Positions 23,878 to 31,386 of a stretch of 47,175 nt of DNA are shown here, piece by piece; the first letter of the stretch is position 1; the number at the start of each line of letters is the position of its first letter. Where the stretch lies: assembly GCF_007692705.1 (NCBI RefSeq), contig NZ_REBN01000118.1, positions 1 through 47,175 on the forward strand. Direction: 5' to 3'. Made by a program: the position numbers and the translations under genes. The stretch is from Mongoliibacter sp. (lineage in GTDB: Bacteria > Bacteroidota > Bacteroidia > Cytophagales > Cyclobacteriaceae). The notes beneath the pieces are model-generated. The model saw only the letters and a list, made by a program, of their open reading frames with translations, was not told where the DNA came from and did not search any database.

Positions 23878-25566
23878 TTAATCAACAAGAAACCTCCAAG
23901 TGCTCTTAAAGTCTTTTGGAATATCGCCTTTCATTCTTGCCCTAAGCAGCTCTATTGGAGTGTAGTTTTGAGTGATGAAGAAATCATGAAACTCCTTTTC
24001 AGTCATTTTACCTCCTTCTACCATTTCATTTCTCAAGCTGTACACCTGTAACCCTCCAATCATGTACGCAAGTTGATAAAGCGGCCCATAACTGCCTTCA
24101 AAAGATCTTCTAACCTCTGCTTCTGCATTGGCTCTTTCGTGGCCTACCGCATCTACCAAAAAGTCAATACATTGTTGGGGTGTCCATTTTCCTAAATGGT
24201 AATTTAAAGAGAATACAATTCTGGCTGCCCGGTGTGTTCTCCAAAACAACATACCCATCTTATCTTCTGCATTTCTCGGGAAATCCTTATCCCACAGGTT
24301 GAATTCCCAATACAAAGTCCATCCTTCAACCCAAAAGGGTGTGTTGAATACTCTTCTGTGAGGGAAGTGCCTTTGATTCATAAATTGCTGCAGGTGATGG
24401 CCTGGAATCAGTTCATGCTGTACTGTGGCCCTGGAAAAATGCGGGTTATTTCCCCTCATGCTCATCATTTTTTCTTCATGAGTCATTGTTGAGGTAGGAT
24501 ATGAAATGATGATTGTTTCTCCACCCAGGAAAAAAGGACTTACTTTTTGTCTTTCTGCGGACATCATGGTGGTTCTCCAGGTTTCCTTGGCCATATCCGG
24601 GATTGTCAACAGGTCTCTGGACTCCAAAAACTCTATCGCTTCTTCTGACATTTCTGCCACCATTTGTGGCCATTCTCCTGCAGGCACATAGGTATTTTTC
24701 ACATGCTCGAGTGCGGCTTTCCAGTCTTTTCCAAAACCCAATTCTTCAGAAGCCTTGATCAATTCTGCTTCGCACCAGGCATATTGCTTTTCACCTTCTT
24801 TGAGCAGCTCTTCTGCTGTGTAGGGAATCATATTGTAAGCCAGCTCCTTTTCAATGGCCAATTTCCCAACAGGCTTGCCGATGATTCCTGATCCATCATC
24901 TTTTACCACGGTATTTTCAAAATGGTCTTTCAAAAATTCTGCGTAGTCCCCTAGCGTTTTATTCATGCTTTCCATTGGCTTTGTCATCCACCAGGTAAAG
25001 TCCGGGTCATAATCGTAATAAAAATTGTAGGCCTCCTCCGTACTCTTCCTCAAAGCCTCCACGGTTTTGGAAGCCAATTCGGCTTTTTGCCAGGAGTCGA
25101 AGGGCTTTGTGTTTTTCATAGCCTGCCATTTGGCTTTGATGGCTTTTTCAGTTTCGGTAAATGTAGCCGCCAATTCCTGTGCATTGGGTTTGACTGCCAT
25201 CCTTCGGGTTTGATAAAAAGTTTCCAAAGCTGCTTTGAAGTCCACAACCTGTCTAACTCCCTTAAATTCTTCAAAGGCCAAACCATGAAAAAAAAGCTCT
25301 TTTTCCAAGTGATTTTTAAAAAGCTGATAGTCCATTTTCCCGTCCAAAGTGTAGCTGTCATAGGGCATTTTTTCCAAAGCAACCAGCCAGTCTTTGTATA
25401 GTTTCTCGAAACGTTGGAAGTATTCATCAGACAGGGGATTGTTGTACTTTCTCGCGAGTGCGCTCCTGTCTGCTTGGTAGCTGCTGATAGCAGGATAAAG
25501 CTCGGAGGCCAATATGGAGCAGGGAATGGCAATGCTTAAGATGAAAAGAAGTAGAAATTGTTTCAT
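23878..25566 (-). CDS. DUF885 family putative metallopeptidase, secreted
   Basis: Protein of 562 residues with a signal peptide (LLLFILSIAIPCSILA, cleavage near residue 20; the Cys could alternatively be a weak lipobox). It matches DUF885 over its length. The likely metal site is H384-E385-L-I-P-G-H390-H391, with a downstream Glu in FWVEGWTLYWE (E414), a gluzincin-like layout. C-terminal GSYGPLYQLAYMIGGLQVYSLR is also typical. Expected to be a periplasmic metallopeptidase, but no substrate is established for the family. Monocistronic. Confidence 0.85.
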   Translation of the reverse strand: MKQFLLLFILSIAIPCSILASELYPAISSYQADRSALARKYNNPLSDEYFQRFEKLYKDWLVALEKMPYDSYTLDGKMDYQLFKNHLEKELFFHGLAFEEFKGVRQVVDFKAALETFYQTRRMAVKPNAQELAATFTETEKAIKAKWQAMKNTKPFDSWQKAELASKTVEALRKSTEEAYNFYYDYDPDFTWWMTKPMESMNKTLGDYAEFLKDHFENTVVKDDGSGIIGKPVGKLAIEKELAYNMIPYTAEELLKEGEKQYAWCEAELIKASEELGFGKDWKAALEHVKNTYVPAGEWPQMVAEMSEEAIEFLESRDLLTIPDMAKETWRTTMMSAERQKVSPFFLGGETIIISYPTSTMTHEEKMMSMRGNNPHFSRATVQHELIPGHHLQQFMNQRHFPHRRVFNTPFWVEGWTLYWEFNLWDKDFPRNAEDKMGMLFWRTHRAARIVFSLNYHLGKWTPQQCIDFLVDAVGHERANAEAEVRRSFEGSYGPLYQLAYMIGGLQVYSLRNEMVEGGKMTEKEFHDFFITQNYTPIELLRARMKGDIPKDFKSTWRFLVD

Positions 25567-25980
25567 TTTAGTAGTTTTTAGAAATTTAATATCCTTGAAA
25601 ATTTCAGAAAAGACTAATAGCGGGTTGATAAAAGGTTGGCCTCTATTGATGGATGGTTAAAAATCCAGTGATTTTTACCGATTATTTTTGAGTTCAAAAA
25701 AAAATTCTTGAAATGTCCTGTAACCATTTTTGATTTAAGAAATTAAATGAACAAGAAGAAAATCCTTTTGGTAATTTTCTTCTTGGTAATTAAAATCAAT
25801 GCGTTTAAACATCTTTATTTCAGGTGTTTAAATTCGTAATCTTTATTAAAGAACAATGCAACCATCCCTGCAATTCTAAAAATAAATTTTAAAATTGCAG
25901 GGATAAGATTTTAGTTTAAAAGACTTTAATGCCTACTTACTCCAAAGTGATCAATTCATTAGAATCAGGCAAAGCACGAT
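25567..25980. other. 414-bp gene-free gap with two long palindromes
   Basis: No reading frame is credible here. Two strong inverted repeats stand out. The first pairs CAAGAAGAAAAT (25752-25763) with ATTTTCTTCTTG (25774-25785), a perfect 12-bp stem. The second pairs ATCCCTGCAATT (25864-25875) with AATTGCAGGGAT (25893-25904), and TAAAA with TTTTA inside it, 17 pairs with one mismatch. Neither is followed by a convincing T-tract for the leftward genes on either side. Confidence 0.5.
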
Positions 25981-26856
25981 TCAATTAAACCTTCGCAGTC
26001 TAAATTCTTTAGGGGTCTCACCCTGGGTTTTCTTAAAAGCCCTGTTGAAATAAGATAAATTTTGAAAACCACAGTGATAAGCAATCTGTGAAATAGACCA
26101 CTCGCTCTCTTGAAGGAGTTGGCAGGCTTGATGCATCCTAACCTGGATTAAAAACTCAGTGAATGTCTTTCCTGTTCTTTCCTTGAAAAAACGGCAAAAT
26201 GCTTCCTTACTTAGGTTAGCTACATCAGCTACTTCCTTCAGGCTGATAGGATTTTGACTTTTTGAAAGAATATAAGACATCACCTTTCCCATGCGCTTCC
26301 CTTCAGTTTCACTGTAGTCTTTTTGAGGAACCAGCTTATTTAAAGCTTGCAACACAGATGTTTCCTGAAGGCTTTGTAGAATTTTCAGGGCTGCAAGAAT
26401 CTTTTCCAAGCCCTGACATTCCTGAAATCCATCGAGGTAATTCAATATATATTGCTTTACATGGCCTTCAACTTTAAAACTCCCTCTTGTTTGTTGAAGC
26501 CAATAATTCAGACCTGTAAATTCTTCTACTTCCAGTAAGTCCTTACCCAAAGCGTCAAAATCAAAAAACAAAGTATATCCCAATGATTCCTTCTCAGTTT
26601 CAGGGTCAAAGTATTCAGCGTCTGACCGGAAAACGTGTGGCATATTAGCTGAAAATAGAAATAAGTTTCCAGGTTCAAACCTCCCTAGGTAATCCCCAAC
26701 CATCAATTGTCCTTTGCCTTCTTTGATCCATGTCAGCTGCCATTGGGGATGTTGATGGAGTTTATCATAAAAATGCTTTTCGGCATCAACCTGGAAGCGG
26801 ACAAATTCCTTACTGGATTTCGGAATTTGAAAGGAAATTACTTTTTTGGTCTGCAT
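25981..26856 (-). CDS. AraC-family transcriptional regulator
   Basis: Protein of 291 residues: an N-terminal cupin-type sensor domain (about 1-130; HPQWQLTWIKEGKGQLMVGDY, FEPGNLFLFSANMPHVFRSD) and a C-terminal AraC double helix-turn-helix (about 190-290), with ISLKEVADVANLSKEAFCRFFKERTG as the first and SQIAYHCGFQNLSYFNRAFKKTQG as the second. The frame is open to a TTG at 26931 but the ATG at 26856 fits the family. It is divergent from the hydroxyproline genes, and a direct-repeat operator lies between them, so it is the likely activator of that cluster. Inducer unknown, possibly a hydroxyproline intermediate. Confidence 0.88.
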   Translation of the reverse strand: MQTKKVISFQIPKSSKEFVRFQVDAEKHFYDKLHQHPQWQLTWIKEGKGQLMVGDYLGRFEPGNLFLFSANMPHVFRSDAEYFDPETEKESLGYTLFFDFDALGKDLLEVEEFTGLNYWLQQTRGSFKVEGHVKQYILNYLDGFQECQGLEKILAALKILQSLQETSVLQALNKLVPQKDYSETEGKRMGKVMSYILSKSQNPISLKEVADVANLSKEAFCRFFKERTGKTFTEFLIQVRMHQACQLLQESEWSISQIAYHCGFQNLSYFNRAFKKTQGETPKEFRLRRFN

Positions 26857-26948
26857 ATGACAAATAAATAGGCAATTAAATTTTGGTATAATATTAATCA
26901 AATTAGCCCAACAATATTTGTTATGTATCAATATCGTATCAGTATAGA

Positions 26949-26986
26949 CTAATTGTGTGTAGAGATAGAGGCCTAATAGTGTGTAG
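26949..26986 (+). promoter_or_regulatory. paired direct-repeat operator, probable AraC-type binding site
   Basis: CTAATTGTGTGTAG (26949-26962) and CTAATAGTGTGTAG (26973-26986) agree at 13 of 14 positions and are spaced 24 bp start to start, roughly two helical turns, as expected for the two DNA-binding halves of an AraC dimer. The second copy overlaps the -7 box at 26984-26991 by 3 bp. Confidence 0.6.
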
Positions 26987-26991
26987 CTTTG
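26984..26991 (+). promoter_or_regulatory. Bacteroidota -7 element of the hydroxyproline genes
   Basis: TAGCTTTG matches TAnnTTTG exactly. No TTTG is found at the -33 distance, which fits an activator-dependent promoter. Predicted leader to the ATG at 27106 is a little over 100 nt. Confidence 0.5.
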
Positions 26992-27105
26992 AAAAATATA
27001 TGGTACTGGTGGAAATTGAATTTTTCACCCAAAATCAGCCAGATGAGATGATCCGCTCAAGGCTAATAACGTCACATAAACACAGTTTACTAAAAAGAAA
27101 ATAAT

Positions 27106-27996
27106 ATGAATTGGCAAGGCGTATTTCCCGCAGTAACCACCAAATTTCACCAAGATGGAAGTTTGGATATGGACATGTTTTTCAAAAATATTGATGCACA
27201 ACTTGAGGCAGGTGTACATGGAATAATTCTCGGTGGTACTTTAGGGGAGTCTTCCGTACTTTCATTGGATGAAAAAATCAAACTGACATCAGAAACCGTC
27301 AAGTATATCGATGGGAAAGTGCCAGTAATCCTTAACATAGCAGAAGGTGCCACTCGGGATGCTATATTCTGGGCCAAAAAGGCCAAAGATATGGGTGCGT
27401 CGGGACTAATGCTGTTGCCTCCTATGAGATACTCTGCCGACCATAGAGAAGTAGTCACTTACTTCAAGGCTGTAGCCAACAGCACAGATTTACCCATTAT
27501 GATTTATAATAATCCGGTGGATTACAAGACCTTGGTGACCATCTCAATGTTTGAGGAACTTGCAGATTGCGACAATATTCAGGCAATCAAAGAATCCACA
27601 AGAGATATTTCCAATGTAACCCGAATGCGAAACCGTTTTGGTGACCGGTTCAAACTCCTTTGTGGTGTGGATACATTGGCTATGGAAGAATTGGTGATGG
27701 GAGCCGATGGCTGGGTCGCTGGATTGGTTTGCGCTTTCCCGAAAGAAACTGTCGCTGTATTTAATTTGGTGAAAACCGGGAGATATGAAGAGGCCCTGAA
27801 AATTTACCGCTGGTTTTTGCCGCTACTTGAATTGGATATACATCCCAAATTAGTGCAGTACATCAAGCTTGCAGAACAAATGGCAGGTATAGGAACTGAA
27901 TGGGTAAGGGCCCCGAGATTAACCCTGGTTGGTGAAGAACGAGTGAAAGTGGAAAATATCATCAAGAGGGGTTTGGAGCACAGACCAAAAATTTAA
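27106..27996 (+). CDS. DHDPS-family lyase, probable 1-pyrroline-4-hydroxy-2-carboxylate deaminase
   Basis: Class I aldolase-type TIM-barrel protein of 296 residues with Schiff-base Lys K162 (AIKESTRD) and Tyr Y134 (YNNP). It is not a true dihydrodipicolinate synthase: the GTTGES loop reads GGTLGES, so the second catalytic Thr is Leu, and the substrate Arg after YN.P is missing. Beside an aldehyde dehydrogenase and a hydroxyproline epimerase, the best assignment is the deaminase that converts 1-pyrroline-4-hydroxy-2-carboxylate to 2-oxoglutarate semialdehyde. That role is inferred from context; other N-acetylneuraminate-lyase-like functions remain possible. Confidence 0.82.
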   Translation: MNWQGVFPAVTTKFHQDGSLDMDMFFKNIDAQLEAGVHGIILGGTLGESSVLSLDEKIKLTSETVKYIDGKVPVILNIAEGATRDAIFWAKKAKDMGASGLMLLPPMRYSADHREVVTYFKAVANSTDLPIMIYNNPVDYKTLVTISMFEELADCDNIQAIKESTRDISNVTRMRNRFGDRFKLLCGVDTLAMEELVMGADGWVAGLVCAFPKETVAVFNLVKTGRYEEALKIYRWFLPLLELDIHPKLVQYIKLAEQMAGIGTEWVRAPRLTLVGEERVKVENIIKRGLEHRPKI

Positions 27997-28094
27997 GTGC
28001 TTCAGGTACGGTTAACGTATGAATGCAGTCATTGAAATAAATTAGAAATCCGCCACGGATAAGTTATACTCTACCTTACGGTAGACAAGTTCGT

Positions 28095-28327
28095 GAAATA
28101 GAGTTGAAATACGCTTCGCGAAATAGATAGAAATATACTTTGTGAAATATGGCTAAAATGAAATGGATGAAAATTCGCCATGTAAAGTAGAAATATTTCT
28201 ACCCTATATCAATTTTATTTCTACTTATCCCGAGTCGCTTCGCTCTCGGGACCTTCGCCTTGCTCCGGTTTCCATTGTATTTCCACCTTATTTCCATTTT
28301 ATTTCGACTATATTTCTACAATATTTC
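28095..28327. repeat. 11-bp-phased inverted repeat block A with G+C hairpin
   Basis: Fills most of the 363-bp gap before the aldehyde dehydrogenase gene. Left part: GAAATA words starting at 28095, 28106, 28120, 28130 and 28144 (steps of 11, 14, 10, 14). Right part: TATTTC words at 28194, 28205 (TATATC) and 28216, then hairpin CCCGAG...CTCGGG (28229-28250), then TATTTC at 28278, 28289, 28300, 28311 and 28322, all exactly 11 bp apart. Left and right parts are complementary, so the whole block can fold into a long imperfect hairpin in RNA. Confidence 0.7.
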
Positions 28328-28359
28328 AATCAATTAAACCTAAATAAACTACAATAACC

Positions 28360-29805
28360 ATGAACTACGACCAGATATTCCAATCAGCTCAAGAAGCTTT
28401 TTTACATTTTAAAAATGTTTCTGGAAAAGATAAGGCGACATTTTTGAGAAGAATAGCGGACGGGCTTGAGGCAGAAAAACATACTTTAATTCCTTTAGCC
28501 TCAGAAGAGTCGAATCTTCCTGAAGGTAGAATTACAGGGGAACTGGGAAGAACAGCTGGGCAGATCAGACTTTTTGCGAAATTATTGGAGGAAGGTTCTT
28601 GGGTAGAAGCAGTGATCGACCATGCGGACCCTGAAAGAACTCCGGCACCCAAGCCAGATCTCCGAAGGTTTCTTACTCCTTTAGGTCCCGTGGTAGTATT
28701 TGGTGCAAGTAACTTCCCACTGGCTTTTTCAACTGCGGGAGGAGATACAGCTTCAGCTTTGGCATCAGGTTGTCCTGTGATTTATAAAGCACATCCTGCT
28801 CATCCTGAAACTTCAAAACTGGTCGGACAAGTTATATCCAAGGCTGTTATTGATTCCAATTTACCTTTAGGGGTCTTTACGCATGTGGAAGGCGGAATAG
28901 AAACAGGTCAAAAACTGATTCAACATCCACTAGCCAAAGCTGTAGCTTTCACTGGTTCATTTACAGGAGGGAAATCCCTTTTTGATTTAGCCAATCAAAG
29001 ATCCGAGCCTATACCGGTTTTTGCGGAAATGGGATCGGTTAATCCAATTATCGCTTTTAAGGAAAAACTAGGCGCTAATATAGAGTCTCTAGCCAAAGCT
29101 TTCGTGGGATCACTGACACTGGGAGCAGGTCAGTTTTGTACCAATCCAGGGCTGATTATGGTGCCTTCCATTCATGCAGAAGCCTTTGCATCAGCAGTCA
29201 AGAAGGAGCTTCAGGAAATCGCCGCGGCACCTATGCTGCATGAAGGCATAGCTGAAGCGTATTATAAATCCCTATCCATTTTGGAATCAAGAAAGGAATT
29301 GAAATGGGTGCAGGTAGCTGCAGCAAAAGACCTTATCAAAGCTTACCCGGCTTTGGCCAAAATAAAGGCAAATGATTGGCTGGAAGATGATCATTTTCAA
29401 CAAGAAGTTTTCGGTTCCTTTGCCTTGATGGTAGTGTATGAAAACTTTAATGAGCTTTTTGCCATCGCCCAAAGACTCCATGGACAATTGACCATTACAT
29501 TGTGGGGAGAAAATGGAGAGTTGGCAAAAAAGGAAGATTTGATCAACCTATTGTCAGAAAAATGTGGAAGGCTTCTTTTCAAAGGTGCTCCAACGGGAGT
29601 GGAGGTCGGTCATGCCATGCAGCACGGAGGTCCTTACCCTTCGACGACCGATAGCCGCTTTACATCTGTTGGCGTTCATGCTATTAAGCGGTTCGTGAGG
29701 CCAATTGCCTATCAGGATATGCCTCAGGACTTACTTCCTGATGCGCTGAAAGAAGGGAATCCTTTAGGTATCTGGAGAACAGTGGATGGGGAATTGGTTA
29801 AATAA
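28360..29805 (+). CDS. aldehyde dehydrogenase, probable 2-oxoglutarate semialdehyde dehydrogenase
   Basis: NAD(P)-dependent aldehyde dehydrogenase of 481 residues with active-site Cys C260 in GAGQFCTNPG, general base E223 in FAEMGSVNP and oxyanion N117 in FGASNFPLAF. The FGASNFP and QFCTNPG versions of the motifs are those of the 2-oxoglutarate semialdehyde dehydrogenase group that includes hydroxyproline pathway enzymes. It would oxidise 2-oxoglutarate semialdehyde to 2-oxoglutarate, the last step of hydroxyproline breakdown. Flanked on both sides by related repeat blocks. Confidence 0.87.
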   Translation: MNYDQIFQSAQEAFLHFKNVSGKDKATFLRRIADGLEAEKHTLIPLASEESNLPEGRITGELGRTAGQIRLFAKLLEEGSWVEAVIDHADPERTPAPKPDLRRFLTPLGPVVVFGASNFPLAFSTAGGDTASALASGCPVIYKAHPAHPETSKLVGQVISKAVIDSNLPLGVFTHVEGGIETGQKLIQHPLAKAVAFTGSFTGGKSLFDLANQRSEPIPVFAEMGSVNPIIAFKEKLGANIESLAKAFVGSLTLGAGQFCTNPGLIMVPSIHAEAFASAVKKELQEIAAAPMLHEGIAEAYYKSLSILESRKELKWVQVAAAKDLIKAYPALAKIKANDWLEDDHFQQEVFGSFALMVVYENFNELFAIAQRLHGQLTITLWGENGELAKKEDLINLLSEKCGRLLFKGAPTGVEVGHAMQHGGPYPSTTDSRFTSVGVHAIKRFVRPIAYQDMPQDLLPDALKEGNPLGIWRTVDGELVK

Positions 29806-29821
29806 TTTAAATATACTTCGT

Positions 29822-30084
29822 GAAATATGGCCAAAATGAAATAGATAGAAATACGCTTCGCGATATATGGTAGAAATATTTTTACCCTATTTCAATTATA
29901 TCCCGAGTCACTTCGCTATAGGACCCTTCCTTTTGCTCTGGTTTCCACTTTATTTCAACTTATCCCGAGTCGCTTCGCTCTCGGGACCTTCGCTTTGCTC
30001 CGGTTTCTATTGTATTTCAATCATATTTCTACCTTATTTCAATTGTATTTCTACCGTATTTCTAACATATTTCAACCCTATATC
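29822..30084. repeat. 11-bp-phased inverted repeat block B with two hairpin cores
   Basis: Fills the 287-bp gap before the epimerase gene. Left part has GAAATA words (29822, 29838, 29848 and others). The middle has two copies of the core: a degenerate one from CCCGAG at 29902 and an intact hairpin CCCGAG...CTCGGG at 29964-29985, 62 bp apart. The right part has TATTTC words at 30013, 30024, 30035, 30046, 30057, 30068 and 30079 (TATATC): seven copies at exactly 11 bp. Segments are nearly identical to block A, e.g. the hairpin plus GGACCTTCG and TTGCTCCGGTTTC. Confidence 0.72.
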
Positions 30085-30092
30085 AATTAAAT

Positions 30093-31091
30093 ATGAAAAA
30101 AACCTTCCAATGCATTGATGCCCACACCTGTGGCAACCCAGTCAGGTTGGTGACTGGTGGGGTCCCCTTTTTACAGGGCGATAACATGTTGGAAAAGCGT
30201 CAGTATTTTCTGGAGAATCTGGATTGGATCCGTACCGGATTGATGTTTGAACCACGGGGGCATGATATGATGTCAGGCTCTATGCTTTTTCCTCCCCATG
30301 ATCCTGCAAATGATTTTGCAGTACTTTTTATAGAAACTTCCGGATGTCTACCCATGTGTGGGCATGGTACAATTGGAACCATCACGATTGCAATAGAAGA
30401 AGGACTAATTCAGCCAAAGACCCCCGGATTCCTAAGAATGGAAGCACCTGCAGGCTTGGTTTCAGTAGAATACAAACAGGTAGGCAACAAAGTGACTTCG
30501 GTCAAATTAACAAATGTGAAAAGCTTTCTTGCGGAAGAAGAATTGGAAATAGAAATAGAAGAGCTTGGAAAACTGAAAGTAGATGTCGCATACGGGGGGA
30601 ATTTTTACTGTATTGTAGATCCACAGGAAAACTTTCCTGGACTAGAGCATTTCAAAGCAGAGCAATTGATATCCATGGCGAGGAATCTCAGACAGAAAAT
30701 GAATGAGAAATATGAATTCATCCATCCCGAACACCCTCAAATCAAAGGGTTGTCACATGTGCTTTGGACAGGAAAAACTTTAGATCGAACAAGTACTGCG
30801 CGAAATGCAGTGTTTTATGGTGAAAAAGCCATAGATCGCTCTCCATGTGGTACCGGGACATCAGCAAGAATGGCGCAATGGTTTGCAAAAGGATTACTGA
30901 ATCCCGGAGATGAATTTATACATGAAAGCTTTATTGGCTCTAAATTTACCGGAAGAATTGAGGAGACTACTTTGATATCAGGTAAACCCGCCATCATCCC
31001 AAGCATAGAAGGCTGGGCGAAAATCTACGGATACAATACAATTATCATGGATGATGATGACCCCTATGTCCATGGATTCCAAGTGATATAG
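30093..31091 (+). CDS. 4-hydroxyproline 2-epimerase (proline racemase family)
   Basis: Cofactor-independent racemase-fold protein of 332 residues that would interconvert trans-4-hydroxy-L-proline and cis-4-hydroxy-D-proline. Both catalytic cysteines are present: C89 in LPMCGHGTIG and C252 in DRSPCGTGTSARMA. The second Cys excludes the trans-3-hydroxyproline dehydratase branch, which has Thr or Ser there. It opens FQCIDAHTCGNPVRLV as in the family. The neighbouring deaminase and semialdehyde dehydrogenase make hydroxyproline a better substrate than proline. Confidence 0.88.
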   Translation: MKKTFQCIDAHTCGNPVRLVTGGVPFLQGDNMLEKRQYFLENLDWIRTGLMFEPRGHDMMSGSMLFPPHDPANDFAVLFIETSGCLPMCGHGTIGTITIAIEEGLIQPKTPGFLRMEAPAGLVSVEYKQVGNKVTSVKLTNVKSFLAEEELEIEIEELGKLKVDVAYGGNFYCIVDPQENFPGLEHFKAEQLISMARNLRQKMNEKYEFIHPEHPQIKGLSHVLWTGKTLDRTSTARNAVFYGEKAIDRSPCGTGTSARMAQWFAKGLLNPGDEFIHESFIGSKFTGRIEETTLISGKPAIIPSIEGWAKIYGYNTIIMDDDDPYVHGFQVI

Positions 31092-31386
31092 TAGGTAGTG
31101 CATGCATAAAAGTGGTTGAATATGTCAGTATTGGGAAAATAAATATCGGGTTAAGCGCTTATTTTTAGAATTGTATAATTCAAAAGTAAATTTTTTAAAA
31201 GATGAGGTTTGAAATAGGAAAATCTGTGTCTATAAGTGAGATAGTTAAAATTCACCTATTCAGTTAATGTCGCTTTCAACATTGTTTCCATCATTCTTGA
31301 TATAGTTGGTCAACATATGTTGTAAAAAGCACAGGAATCAGGAACTTATGCCGTATTTTTGCGCTTGAATTAGCAAATTACTGAAG
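31092..31386. other. 295-bp intergenic leader before the ccm genes
   Basis: A+T-rich with no convincing terminator for the epimerase gene and no reading frame. The only signal is a forward -7 box, TATTTTTG at 31354-31361 (TAnnTTTG), 25 bp before the ccmC start codon. Confidence 0.4.
31354..31361 (+). promoter_or_regulatory. Bacteroidota -7 element for the ccm operon
   Basis: TATTTTTG matches TAnnTTTG exactly; the ccmC ATG is at 31387, giving a leader of roughly 19 nt. No clear -33 element. Confidence 0.45.

Noticed and set aside
27106-27996. Annotation as dapA (dihydrodipicolinate synthase)
   Set aside because: The catalytic Thr pair and the substrate Arg are not conserved and the neighbours are hydroxyproline genes.
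28095-30084. Phased repeats as a CRISPR array
   Set aside because: The repeat word is only about 6 bp with 5-bp gaps, far below CRISPR dimensions, and no cas genes are present.
29867-30118. Open frame through repeat block B encoding a Phe/Tyr-rich peptide (and a similar one at 28163-28357)
   Set aside because: The frames follow from the TATTTC repeats, whose 11-bp period cycles through all three frames. They run into or end at the next gene's start and show no start signal or homology, so I treat the blocks as non-coding.
30093-31091. Annotation as trans-3-hydroxy-L-proline dehydratase
   Set aside because: Both catalytic cysteines (89 and 252) are present; dehydratases lack the second.
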